From: Ensifer sp. LC11
Lineage (GTDB): Bacteria > Pseudomonadota > Alphaproteobacteria > Rhizobiales > Rhizobiaceae
Direction of reading: 5' to 3'
DNA: 64,000 bases
NCBI RefSeq assembly: GCF_001695835.1
Contig: NZ_MBSO01000014.1
Span: 49,807-113,806, forward strand
Position numbers and translations under genes: made by a program. Position 1 is the stretch's first letter. Each line of letters begins with the position of its first letter. Below, one piece after another: positions 34,671 to 43,621 of the stretch. Under the pieces are notes generated by a model. That model worked only from the letters and a program-made list of their open reading frames with translations, was not told where the DNA came from and ran no database searches.

Positions 34671-35852
34671 TCAGATCTCTTCCACGTTTCCATACTCCAT
34701 CAGATCAGCATCGCCTGCTTTAATCAGGAATGCTCGCATTTCCGGAGAGACAGGGCCCTCTACATGAAAGCGGCCGAAGCGTTGACGCAGGGCCGGCCAG
34801 CGGCGAGCTAATAATCCTGTCCTGCGGTGTACCGGCGCAAACCAAATCCACTGCAAGCCCCACCAGGACTTGCCATCACCTTCCCGGAGCCGGAACGCAC
34901 AAGCACCGACGAGGCGTCTCTCTTCATCAACAAAAAGGAACCCCTGTCCCATCATATCGCTTTGCGGATTGACGTAATCCCATTGAACGAAGTCGTAGTG
35001 AAACTCACGATTGAATGCCAAAGCGCGCGAATACATCTCAGAGTGCATCCATTTCGGCGAGGCGAAATTGACGAAGACGTGTCCGTCTGTAATCTCGACG
35101 CCGTCAAGCTTCGGATGATAACCGGGCTCGAGATACCTCATTCTCTTTTTATGTTCCCGCCGATGTGACGCGCTGGACTCCGGGTCACCTTTCATCCACT
35201 GGTACCCGCACCCCTCACAAGTTGCCCGTTTTGGAAGCCGTGCTTCCCGATACTTCGGCGCCTTGATCTCCACATGCACTGGCTCACTGTTCTCGTCGAG
35301 CGACCCGGTCAGCTTGTACCCAGTGTCGGTTTTGACCGATCGGTAACGCCTCACCGCGCGCCAGCAATCCTCAGTCGGGAACGTGACCGGCGGCATTTTG
35401 TGTTCTGAGACGGGATAACAATAGACAGTCAGCTCCGATGAAGAGACCTGCGGCTCGCGCTCGATGCGAGACATTTCAAGATTGACCAATTCGTGTGGTC
35501 GAACCCTGAAACCGAGCCGCTGCAGCTGGATTAGTAAAGCCGCAACGTTGGCCGCCGATAAGCTCTGGTGTCCGTAAGCTGAGCCTCTTCGGTTGCGCGG
35601 CCTGCTGAAAACCGTTTCTTGGGGGATGTCGAAAAGCGTACACCATCGTTCGACGTCAAACTGATACCTGAGCTCGTCGAGACGGTCATCCATCAGATAC
35701 AGCAGGTCCATGACGTCGGCGGACGAAGCCCACTTTTCGCGATGGATCTTCAGCGCCAGCTCAGTAGCCCCAATCTTTGCCGCACGACCGGGGCTTAGCA
35801 GAGCCTTCCACAATGCCGTCATTTCCGGCTTTGTCAGGACTTTCTCTGTCAC
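34671..35852 (-). CDS. Protein with ESCO-like zinc finger and acetyltransferase domain
   Basis: This is a 393-residue protein. Residues 208-240 match the C2H2 finger of cohesin acetyltransferases (ESCO/Eco1): Cys212, Cys215, His230 and His234 in TCEGCGYQWMKGDPESS...HRREH. Residues 302-380 follow the acetyltransferase part of that family, with GFLFVDEERRLVGACAF, then GLQWIWFAPVHRRTGLLARRW (acetyl-CoA loop) and a late GPVSPEMRAFLIKAG. The N-terminal 200 residues are unrecognised. The GTG start at 35852 has AGAGGAACCT before it. It is co-oriented with gajA and gajB, ending 98 bp before gajA. Function is unknown; protein acetylation within a defence locus is a hypothesis. Confidence 0.7.
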   Translation of the reverse strand: MTEKVLTKPEMTALWKALLSPGRAAKIGATELALKIHREKWASSADVMDLLYLMDDRLDELRYQFDVERWCTLFDIPQETVFSRPRNRRGSAYGHQSLSAANVAALLIQLQRLGFRVRPHELVNLEMSRIEREPQVSSSELTVYCYPVSEHKMPPVTFPTEDCWRAVRRYRSVKTDTGYKLTGSLDENSEPVHVEIKAPKYREARLPKRATCEGCGYQWMKGDPESSASHRREHKKRMRYLEPGYHPKLDGVEITDGHVFVNFASPKWMHSEMYSRALAFNREFHYDFVQWDYVNPQSDMMGQGFLFVDEERRLVGACAFRLREGDGKSWWGLQWIWFAPVHRRTGLLARRWPALRQRFGRFHVEGPVSPEMRAFLIKAGDADLMEYGNVEEI

Positions 35853-35991
35853 AGGTTCCTCTTGCAGATAGCTAGGACTGACCGAGGCAGGGAACCGTGA
35901 TGCACGGGACCCGTCGTGACTGCGCTAGCGTTTTCCTGTTTCGCGCCGCCACGGCGGGGCCGGTACGGATTGGAAATACGCAGCGCTGCGT

Positions 35992-36285
35992 TCACTTAAG
36001 TGTGTAAGTTTCGTTGCGGACCGCGAAAACTTCGACTTCTTCTTCGACGCGGATATCGAAGTATTCGGTAGTATCGAAAACTGCAGCCGCCGAATCTCGC
36101 GCAGGGTCTGTGTCCTTTCTTGCTGCCTCGTCTTCCGTATAGCGAGAGAACTCGGAAAGGCGCAGTAGGATGTAATTTCGATGATCTTCCGGTAGCGTGG
36201 CGATGACAACCTTTAACAGGAATTGGAGGCTTTCGATCTTGCCGCACATTTCGGCAATCGTCCGGTCTCTTTCCTCGTCTGTCAT
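35992..36285 (-). CDS. Small hypothetical protein
   Basis: This 97-residue acidic protein starts MTDEERDRTIAEMCGKIESL, with a helical, coiled-coil-like N-terminal half (to about residue 55). The tail is VEEEVEVFAVRNETYTLK. GGAGAAACGACG gives a ribosome site for the ATG at 36285. No family is recognised. It precedes the ESCO-like gene on the same strand by 139 bp. Confidence 0.55.
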   Translation of the reverse strand: MTDEERDRTIAEMCGKIESLQFLLKVVIATLPEDHRNYILLRLSEFSRYTEDEAARKDTDPARDSAAAVFDTTEYFDIRVEEEVEVFAVRNETYTLK

Positions 36286-36432
36286 CGTCGTTTCTCCGCC
36301 TGGTTGCTGCCAAACCCAATGGAGCATCTACCAGCGCTGGCGGCAAGCGCTTCGGGGCGCTTATCCCCGAGCGCGCGTTAATTGGGAGTGGTAAGGATGG
36401 AGTTCGCAAGCTTCCCAATACACCTGGCAACG

Positions 36433-36615
36433 GGTTCGAATCCGTTCAAGGCGAAGGATCGGAGACATCCGGACTGAGCGGCATGTGGCCGGCTTCCGGC
36501 GGGCTCAGGCTGATGGAGAGTTCGCGTTGCTGGATTTGATCTGAACGCCCCCGCGGGAAGAACGGAAGAACGGATTCTTGGTCGTTACAAGTCCGGCGTC
36601 GCAATTGGGGCCGAA
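36433..36615. repeat. Dispersed intergenic repeat, copy 1
   Basis: A stretch of about 180 bp also occurs at 58321-58483 in the same orientation. Shared blocks in order are CCGTTCAAGGCGAAGGAT, GCCGGCTTCC, ATGGAGAGTTCGCGT, TTTGATCTGAACGCCC, AAGAACGGATT and CAATTGGGGCCGA, with substitutions and small indels between. It has no coding potential. It is probably one of the mosaic intergenic repeats of rhizobial genomes. Confidence 0.75.
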
Positions 36616-36820
36616 AGCCGTCGGTCGGTTTCCGGGCGCCAATTTTCGAAAGTAGACCTTGAGCCTGGCGGGGGTGTGATCTGACGCGAAGTGTACGTTC
36701 GGTCGCCCTCGGCCGAACGTACGCGCCGACGACCCCCTTCGTAAGTCCGAAATCCTTGGTTTCAGTCCCACGATTTCAGCTATAGGGTGGGAGACATCGC
36801 ACAAAGGGGATTCAAGGCCA
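36616..36820. other. Upstream region of the DUF938 gene
   Basis: 205 bp containing an imperfect self-complementary stretch GTACGTTCGGTCGCC / GGCCGAACGTAC (about 36695-36722), which could act as a terminator or operator. No gene is seen. Confidence 0.4.
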
Positions 36821-37492
36821 ATGCCCCCAGAGAAGAAGGACCGTTCGCCTGTTGCGCTGGAACAGCGCGACATAAGCGCCGACAAGCGCTTGTTCTCACC
36901 TTCCGCTGAGCGAAATTCGGCGCCGATCCTCGCGGTCCTGAAACGTCTCCTTCCAACACGTGGCGCCGTGCTGGAAATTGGATGCGGGACCGGCGAGCAC
37001 GCCGTGTGTTTTGCGGGAGCAATGCCCCACCTCACCTGGCAGCCGAGCGATCCGGATGCCGACGCCCGCACCAGCACGTCCAGTTGGATCGAATTCGCAG
37101 GGCTGAAGAATGTGCTGGCACCGCGGGATATTGATGTGTGTTCAGGACACTGGGGCGTCGAACAAACGGGGCATTTTGACGCCATCGTGTCGATCAATAT
37201 GATCCATATCGCGCCATGGGCGGCAAGCTTAGGATTGTTCGCAGGAGCTGGCCGTTTGCTTCACGCTGGTGGGCTTCTCCTTTTCTACGGCCCATTCATG
37301 CGCGACGGGGCGCACAACGCCCCCTCGAACGCTGCTTTCGACGCGGCTCTAAAGGAGCGCAACCCGTCCTGGGGTGTGCGTGATATCGCTGATCTTGAGC
37401 AAGTGGGTGAGGCCGCTGGACTTAATCTCTGCGAGACGATCGAGATGCCTACCAACAACATGTTGCTGGTCTTCGCCAGCGGTAGTGCCTGA
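36821..37492 (+). CDS. DUF938-family SAM-dependent methyltransferase
   Basis: This 223-residue class I methyltransferase has the SAM-binding motif AVLEIGCGTGEHAVCFA at about residues 48-64 and the acidic strand region PSDPD near 75. The family-typical opening is FSPSAERNSAPILAVLKRLLP, and SINMIHIAPW and LFYGPFMRDG follow. Its length equals DUF938 proteins, whose substrate is unknown. It stands alone between a repeat element and a decayed oxidoreductase. Confidence 0.85.
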   Translation: MPPEKKDRSPVALEQRDISADKRLFSPSAERNSAPILAVLKRLLPTRGAVLEIGCGTGEHAVCFAGAMPHLTWQPSDPDADARTSTSSWIEFAGLKNVLAPRDIDVCSGHWGVEQTGHFDAIVSINMIHIAPWAASLGLFAGAGRLLHAGGLLLFYGPFMRDGAHNAPSNAAFDAALKERNPSWGVRDIADLEQVGEAAGLNLCETIEMPTNNMLLVFASGSA

Positions 37493-37699
37493 ACGACAAG
37501 CGGGAGCGAAAGAGACGTGAGCCTATAGCAGCATTCGGCCCCTTTGCTGCCGTTCGAGGCCGATCCGAGGGACGTGCGGTATGTGCTAGAATGGGGCCGA
37601 AGACGGAACGCGACAGACGCACTGCGAGGGGGTGTGATCGTACCGGAATCCGCGCGACCGAGTGCCGACATTGTGCTCTTGGAAGGGGAGACGAGGACG

Positions 37700-38799
37700 A
37701 TGCCGACACCAGCGCAACCCAGTCTAATCGTTCGACAGAAATCCCCACAGAACATCGAGTTTCCGTTTGCGTCACTCTCCGACTGGCTGATCCCAACCGA
37801 GCTTTTTTTCGTGAGAAACCATTTCCCATCGCCGGACCTCGATGCGCGAGACTGGAGATTGCGCGTTGGCGGGGCGGTAGAGCGGCCGATCGAACTTGAC
37901 CTCGACAGCATCAAGGCGATGCGGAGCACGACTTTCACCGCCGTCGTCGAGTGCGCAGGGAACGGGCGCGTCTACTAAGTGCCGCCGAAGGAGGGGTTGC
38001 AGTGGCAGAATGGAGCCGTCGGCAATGCCGTGTGGACAGTTCTTCTGCGCGAGATTCTAGAAATGGCGGGCGTTAAGCGAACAGCACATGAGGTTCTGCT
38101 CGTAGGCGCAGACAGCGGTGTCGTCGACACGAACAAGAAAACGGCTTCTCCCGGCCCCATCGCTTTTGCGCGCAGTTTACCGCTTGAGAAGGCCATCGCT
38201 GACAGCACGATCCTTGCCTATTCGATGAACGAGGAGCCGTCGACGCGCGATCACGGCTACCCGCTACGCGCAGTCATAGGTGGCTGGTTCGGCATGGCGT
38301 GGGTCAAGTGGATTACGCATATCACGTTTGTGGAGCAACCGTTCCTTGGCTACTGGCAGGCGCGCGACTATGTCCGTTGGGAGCGCAGCCTCGGGGAACC
38401 CAGGCTGGTCCCCCTTGCGGAGATGGCGGTCAAAGCGCAGATCGCGCGTCCCGTACAGGGGGCGCGGCTCATCGCCGGCCGACCGTACCGGATTTTCGGA
38501 GCCGCCTGGAGCGGAGAGGCCGGCAGGTGCAGGTCTGCACCGGAGATGGCAGGGGCTGGCGCGAGGGAAGGCTCCTCGAAACAGAAAATCCCATTGCATG
38601 GCGCTTGTGGGAGTACACGTGGACCCCTGAAGAAGTGGGGCGATATATACTGCGATGTCGCGCGATCGATGGGTCGGGGTGTGTGCAGCCCGACCTCCCG
38701 CGTTCCGACTGCGAGAGCTACGCGGCCAATTGGATCGTTCCGGTAGAGGTTACGGTCGTTCCCGAGCCACAGACGTACGAGGAGGAATTCGTGATCTAA
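37700..38799 (+). pseudogene. Molybdopterin-dependent oxidoreductase (sulfite-oxidase type), decayed
   Basis: The N-terminal part MPTPAQPSLIVRQKSPQN...TAVVECAGNGRVY contains the molybdenum-ligand Cys (ECAGNGR). A TAA at 37976-37978 then interrupts the frame, directly followed in phase by VPPKEGLQWQNGAVGNAVW. A second break near 38520 shifts the C-terminal dimerisation domain into another frame (RQVQVCTGDGRGWREG to WIVPVEVTV). Joined, the pieces make an ordinary sulfite-oxidase-type enzyme of about 365 residues. One nonsense codon and one frameshift show that it is no longer functional. Confidence 0.82.
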
Positions 38800-38982
38800 T
38801 CACCTGCGGCCCCTTCTTCGTTTTTTTAGTGTCCCGCGCGGCAACGATGAGCATGGCAGCCCTCGAACAGGGCGACGTCCACCTCGGTAAGACAGGCAAT
38901 CAGGAGATAGGGAAGTCCTTCTTTACACGGCGGGGACGGTCTCGGCGACGCCAGCCCATATCGAGCTCGCCGGCCGCCGTTT

Positions 38983-40872
38983 TTACTGCGTAGCACACTC
39001 CGGCAGGCGCAAGGGCCTTTTGATCTCCGCGAGTTCTTCCGCCTTGGCGCAATCAGGAAAGCCGACCAGCCGCATGGTTTCGATCAACCGCTGGCGCTCC
39101 GCTTCGTTGAATCCGGGAATATTGACAAATCCCTCGACACTCAAATTGGGAAACCTCCTCAGTGCGTCCGTTACCGCGACCTTCGCCTCCTCAGTTCGGC
39201 CAAGAGCTGCAAGCGCGCCAGAACGCATCACCCAGTGTTTCCTTGCATAGTTTTCCGGTGTCAAGCGACCCAGCATCCGCAGGGCATCCTCATACCGGCC
39301 AGCCATGAAGTAGGCATGAGTGAAAATCCTGGCACTCCACATCGGGAAACCGGGATTGAGACTGACCGCCTTGTCGACCAGTTCCGCGGTGCGCTCAGGC
39401 TCGCCGGAGGTCGAGGCCCAATCGATATAGAAAGTCAGAACTTCGAACTGACCGGGCGCGAGGCGCAGTGCGGTATCGAACTCTGCCTTGGCGCGTTCGA
39501 ACTCGCCTCTGTCACCTAAAATCGTGGCATAGACAGCATGCGCCTCGGCATCACTCGGGTCGAGCTGGACGGCCCGCTCGGCAGCCGCTGCAGAGAGAGC
39601 CCGGTTCTTGTCGGGATCAACCCCAAAACCGATCAAGACACCATGGGAATGGCTCAGTTCGACCCAGGCGCGGGCAAGGCCGGGGTCCAGTTCGACTGCG
39701 CGGGTCAGCAGCCTGACGGCCTCCTCGGCATCCGCCTGATTGACTTGCTCGAGCTTTTCGGTTCCGAGCAGATAGAGTTCGTAGGCGTTGAGATTCTCGG
39801 GCGGCTTTCTATGGGCGGTGATGCGGCCTGCCTCCTGGACCAAACCTGCGCCGCCGCCGAGGCGGTTCGAAATCTGCGCGGAGATTTCGATCTGGATTGC
39901 GAACAAGTCATCGTCTGGCCGGTCCCAGCGATGCGACCAGAGATGTTTGCCCGTTCTGGCGTCGACGAGTTGCGCCGTAATTCTTACGCGGTCCGACTGA
40001 CGCTGGATCGAACCCTCGACCACAAATCCTGCGCCGAGCGCCTCGCCCACTTCATTCGGCGTGACCGGTCTGTCCCGGTATTGTTCCGTCGAGTTACGGG
40101 CGATCACCTGGAATTCAGGGAACCCCGCCAGATCCGTGATTATGTCCTCAGTGAGTCCATCGGCGAGGCGTCCGGTGGCCGCATCGCCGCCATAGTTGTC
40201 GAACGGCAGCACCGCTACCAACGGCTTGCCGCTTACTGTCGCAGCTGGCCAGAAATGCCAGATCGTCCCGGCCAAAACCAGAATAAGGAGTGGCAACACT
40301 GCTGCTGCCCAAACCCAGCGCTCAGGCGATGGCCGCGCTGGTTGGCGTCGGGCTTGTCCCTCAAGGAGGACGCGGAAGGCCTGCACCGGTTCGGCGATAT
40401 TCTTCACCTTCTGCTCGCCCATCGGCTCGAAGCCGAAAGCCAGCTTCTTTTCAACCTCCCGAGCGACCTTTCCCGAGACACAGATGCCGCCCGGGTCTGC
40501 CAGTTGCTGTAGCCTGGCTGCGACATTGACGCCCTCGCCATACCGGTCCTCGCCCTCGACGATCACCTCGCCGAGATTGATCCCAATCCTGACCTGGATC
40601 CGCTGGTCCCCGGGAACGGCGGCATTCCGTTCCGCCAGCCCGCGCTGCAGCGAGGCGGCGCATTCCACGGCGTCGACCACGCTACCAAATTCGGCGAGCA
40701 TCCCGTCGCCTATAAGCTTGAAAATCTGGCCGTGATGACGGGCAATCTCCGGCTCAAACAGTTCCTGGCGCCGGGCGCGAAGTCGCTCGAACGTGCCAGC
40801 CTCGTCGCGTTCCATCAGCGCGGAATAGCCCACGACATCAGCAGCCAGAATGGCGGAAAGCTTGCGGTCCAT
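38983..40872 (-). CDS. Class III adenylate cyclase with TolB-like domain and TPRs
   Basis: This 629-residue protein has a class III nucleotide cyclase domain at about 1-165: metal Asp in AILAADVVGYSALMERDEAG, GDGMLAEFGS, and GEGVNVAARLQQLADPGGICVSG. A transmembrane segment near 187-208 (AAVLPLLILVLAGTIWHF) follows. Next is a TolB/FlgO-like domain (VAVLPFDNYGGD...GFVVEGSIQRQSDRVRITAQLVD), then TPR repeats to the C-terminus. Rhizobia carry many such cyclases. It is the intact relative of the remnant at 22010-23812. It probably makes cAMP in response to an unknown partner or signal. Confidence 0.9.
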   Translation of the reverse strand: MDRKLSAILAADVVGYSALMERDEAGTFERLRARRQELFEPEIARHHGQIFKLIGDGMLAEFGSVVDAVECAASLQRGLAERNAAVPGDQRIQVRIGINLGEVIVEGEDRYGEGVNVAARLQQLADPGGICVSGKVAREVEKKLAFGFEPMGEQKVKNIAEPVQAFRVLLEGQARRQPARPSPERWVWAAAVLPLLILVLAGTIWHFWPAATVSGKPLVAVLPFDNYGGDAATGRLADGLTEDIITDLAGFPEFQVIARNSTEQYRDRPVTPNEVGEALGAGFVVEGSIQRQSDRVRITAQLVDARTGKHLWSHRWDRPDDDLFAIQIEISAQISNRLGGGAGLVQEAGRITAHRKPPENLNAYELYLLGTEKLEQVNQADAEEAVRLLTRAVELDPGLARAWVELSHSHGVLIGFGVDPDKNRALSAAAAERAVQLDPSDAEAHAVYATILGDRGEFERAKAEFDTALRLAPGQFEVLTFYIDWASTSGEPERTAELVDKAVSLNPGFPMWSARIFTHAYFMAGRYEDALRMLGRLTPENYARKHWVMRSGALAALGRTEEAKVAVTDALRRFPNLSVEGFVNIPGFNEAERQRLIETMRLVGFPDCAKAEELAEIKRPLRLPECATQ

Positions 40873-41055
40873 TGTTTCGGCCTAAACCCGCCGGATTATA
40901 GGACTGGTCGCACTTAAATGAAACGACAGACCTCAACAGCTTCAGGGAACCCGCGTCTCATTGGACACCTCTAATGAACGTCACAAGGCCGTCCCCCGGT
41001 ACCAAATGCTCATTTGAACCCGATTGTGGATCGCATAATGTATCGTCGGTAACGC

Positions 41056-42245
41056 GGCCTTTATCAACCAAAGACAGCTACTGCTGATTTGACGATAATC
41101 CCGCCGTCCAGACTTCTGCGCATTTGGCGACCGGTAGCAGCGCGGAAGACCTGCAGCAATTGCAGCGCCGGCGGCACCCGCGACCACATGGTTTTCATGC
41201 GTTCCCTGCCATTTCGGGTTTTCCGCACCACCTGGCCCGTCACAATGCGCTGTGACCATCGGAAACCGATCTCGTGGAAATACAGGTCGGCGTGCTGCGG
41301 GCTGATATGATGAAAGACGCCGGCAATTGTGCGGCGGACGCGGGAATTGAAACCTTCGACCGAATTGACATGAACGTCGTCACGAACGTATTCGCGGCTG
41401 GAATGCTTCACGGTATCATGCCTGGTATAGTTCTCGCCAAGGGCCATGAACGCTGACGCCTCATCGCTCATCAAATAGGCGGCGGGATCGATCTGCGCTT
41501 CGGCGGTGCGCGCCGCTGCGCGGAGCGAAAGACCCGTTACCACCGCAGCACGCGCGTCACCGGCCGGAGTGCCGGGTGTGACGTCATCTGGTCGCTGCAC
41601 GATCACCATGACAGGCGTCTTCTGGGTGTTCGGTAGACTTTTCGGCCTCGTCCAGGCGGTGGATCATCCGGATTTACTCTCGCTCGCCCACCGAGATAGA
41701 AATGGTCGATCTCCACCGTGCCATCGAGCATGCGCTCGCGCGCCGCCATGAGACGCAGCGCGTGTCCCATCCGCCAGGCCGTCGGTTGACTCACGCCCAG
41801 AGCCTCGGCCAGGCGCGCCGAGGACAAACCTTTATCCGACTGCAGAATAAGCCACATGCCCTTCAGCCAGACACTCAGAGGAAGCTTTGTGGAATGCAGC
41901 GGCGTGTGTGTCGTCACCGTAAACTGGAAGCGACAATCGCCGCTGGAGCATTGATAGAGACCCGGACGCGCACGCCGCTTGCCCATATCGCGCCCGGCGA
42001 TTGCGATCGAGCGCTTGTAACCACAGGCAGGGCAAACTCTTCCGGCCGGCCATACCATGCTTTCCAGCAATCGCCGACACTGCTCCTCATCGCGAAACGC
42101 CACGATCATATCTTCCGCGGTCCGAATGTTGGTTAGCGCTGCAAGCATCGTTTCCGACATTCTCATCTCCCCCGGATCATGCCCGAAGAATCGCACGGCA
42201 ATCCCTAGACAGCAAGACTATTGCTGTCTTTGGTTGATAAAGGCC
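41056..42245 (-). mobile_element. IS1595-family insertion sequence
   Basis: A 1,190-bp element is bounded by perfect 23-bp inverted repeats, GGCCTTTATCAACCAAAGAC... at 41056-41078 and its complement at 42223-42245. It encodes one IS1595-type transposase, whose stop lies inside the left repeat. No 8-bp target duplication is visible. Outside, ATGTATCGTC occurs both 8 bp before the left end (41038-41047) and directly after the right end (42246-42255), hinting at a rearranged insertion. Confidence 0.88.
41064..42160 (-). pseudogene. IS1595-family transposase, one frameshift
   Basis: MSETMLAALTNIRTAEDMIV starts after GGGGAGATGAGA. The N-terminal zinc ribbon (CPACGYKRS, then CSSGDCRFQF) and helix-turn-helix (LAEALGVSQPTAWRMGHAL) are typical of ISXO2-like enzymes, and the catalytic core begins DGTVEIDHFYLGGR. 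Near 41628-41635 the frame slips. The second frame goes on NTQKTPVMVIVQRPDD to YLMSDEASAFMALG and VHVNSVEGFNSRVRRTIAG. With one base changed the two join to a normal transposase of about 365 residues. It is either dead or expressed by frameshifting. Confidence 0.8.
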
Positions 42246-42363
42246 ATGTATCGTCAGGAACCTTGTTCACCGAAAAATGCTGATTTGGTGGAATCGTTCT
42301 TTATATCCTCTAACGCTTCCTGCTCGATACGGCGTCCACGCGGACCTTGCGACGCCGGGGAAG

Positions 42364-43458
42364 TCATTTTGAATGATCATCTGGTCTCAACTTCTCTAAA
42401 TCGGGCATCTTCGATCCCAGCGCTTTACCGAGCGCCTTCACGCCTTTGGCAGGCAGCCTCAAGAGGCCGACGCAAAGCCCTTCCTTCCACGAATCTCCAC
42501 GATCCCATGCCTCTTGCCAGGCATCGGCCAGTTCGTATTCGTGGCGCGTCTCCACGAGGGCCTCGAATAGTAACGAGGCCTGTGTCAGGTCTTTGTCCGA
42601 TTTCACGCGTCCGAGGGTGTCCGTGAGCCGTCTTGAGGCCACTATGAGCTTATGGACGGCATACCGCTCGGGAGCGGGGACTAGGACGTTCACGCCTTCC
42701 CGGAAGAGGAGTACCGTTCTGACGGGCTCGTAGATCAGGAAGTCCAGGAACCGCAGGTTTTCCGCCGACGCGCCGCCGAGGGCAGGCATGGGCGACGGCT
42801 TGCCTGTGTATTCGTCCGACCCCCGGTTTCCCGTCAGGAACTCCACCCGGTAGCCCCGGCCATTCTGGAAGGCGACGATTTTCGCTTTGTCCGCCTGATG
42901 CGGTACGGCCCGGAAGTCGGGATCGACGGACTGGAGGATATCCAGAATTGGGGGAAGGCTGTCCTGCACGCCGGCGGAAATCGCGAAGTCCTGCGCGAAG
43001 TCCGCGTCGCCTGTCTGCATGGCCGACGAAGGGAGACGAACGCCGAGCATCCCCGCATAGGTGCTGAATGCCACTGACCCTATCAGGACCGCACGCAGCC
43101 GGAACAATCCGGCGTCGGCAAGCGCCTTTGTGATGTCACCCGCGAAGGTGTCGGGACCGGGGAGGCCGGCGCGACGCAGCGTGCTCACCATGCGTCTGCG
43201 CTCCCGGAGATCGTCCTTGATCTCCTTGTGGGCCTTCACCCGTGCCGCGATCTCTTCGTCGCTTTCTGGGCCGACATAGCTTCGCTTGTATTTACCGTCG
43301 CCAGTTGGGAGGTCGAAATACCAGTAATTGCGCTCTTTGACGGTCACGGTCACGAACCATCCCTCCATCGGAAAGTCCGCCAGAAACTGACCATCGAGCG
43401 TACGCTGCGTAAGTTCCGCGAACATTGTCCGATAGCTGATGTCAATCTCTCTCATCAT
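42364..43458 (-). CDS. GSU2403-type nucleotidyltransferase-fold protein
   Basis: This 364-residue protein resembles the GSU2403 nucleotidyltransferase-fold family. RAVLIGSVAFSTYAGMLGVRLP at about 135-156 has the Gly-Ser of the polymerase-beta fold, and TGDADFAQDF follows with the metal aspartates; VEFLTGNRG and APERYAVHKLIVASRR complete the pattern. AAGGA eight bases upstream supports ATG at 43458; in-frame starts at 43464 and 43515 exist. Members are suspected toxins or nucleotide-modifying effectors. The two 29-bp palindromes upstream point to its own dedicated regulation. Confidence 0.75.
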   Translation of the reverse strand: MMREIDISYRTMFAELTQRTLDGQFLADFPMEGWFVTVTVKERNYWYFDLPTGDGKYKRSYVGPESDEEIAARVKAHKEIKDDLRERRRMVSTLRRAGLPGPDTFAGDITKALADAGLFRLRAVLIGSVAFSTYAGMLGVRLPSSAMQTGDADFAQDFAISAGVQDSLPPILDILQSVDPDFRAVPHQADKAKIVAFQNGRGYRVEFLTGNRGSDEYTGKPSPMPALGGASAENLRFLDFLIYEPVRTVLLFREGVNVLVPAPERYAVHKLIVASRRLTDTLGRVKSDKDLTQASLLFEALVETRHEYELADAWQEAWDRGDSWKEGLCVGLLRLPAKGVKALGKALGSKMPDLEKLRPDDHSK

Positions 43459-43534
43459 TGGCATTGTCCTTTTGAAAGCGCCGGCAAGTGCGGCGATCTC
43501 CCTGAGGCGCGCCATACAAGTCGTCTTCGCTCAT
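43442..43534 (-). CDS. Possible 30-codon leader ORF before the nucleotidyltransferase
   Basis: MSEDDLYGAPQGDRRTCRRF... to a stop at 43442 overlaps the start of the nucleotidyltransferase gene by 17 bp. It begins 11 bp after the nearer palindrome. It may be a coupled leader peptide or chance. Confidence 0.25.
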   Translation of the reverse strand: MSEDDLYGAPQGDRRTCRRFQKDNANDERD

Positions 43535-43544
43535 CTCAATCACG

Positions 43545-43573
43545 GTTATAAGGTTCTGCCAACAGCTTATAAC
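43545..43573. promoter_or_regulatory. Palindrome GTTATAAG-N13-CTTATAAC, copy 1
   Basis: Perfect 8-bp arms; the spacer contains TTCTGCCAA. It lies 87 bp upstream of the nucleotidyltransferase ATG at 43458. The A/T-rich arms stand out against the GC-rich surroundings. It could be an operator, or two opposed TATAAG-like -10 elements. Confidence 0.65.
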
Positions 43574-43592
43574 GGTCTTGCTGGCTGTCAAT

Positions 43593-43621
43593 GTTATAAG
43601 TTTTTGCCAAGAACTTATAAC
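43593..43621. promoter_or_regulatory. Palindrome GTTATAAG-N13-CTTATAAC, copy 2
   Basis: The same arms and the same 13-base spacer length as copy 1, with the spacer core TTTTGCCAA conserved. Centre-to-centre distance from copy 1 is 48 bp, close to 4.6 helical turns. Confidence 0.65.

Noticed and set aside
36420..36448. GGGTTCGAATCC, resembling a tRNA T-arm
   Set aside because: The bases around TTCGAAT do not pair as a T-stem (C-T and G-G mismatches), the supposed anticodon loop lacks U33, and no acceptor stem can be drawn. The second repeat copy at 58321 also lacks the motif.
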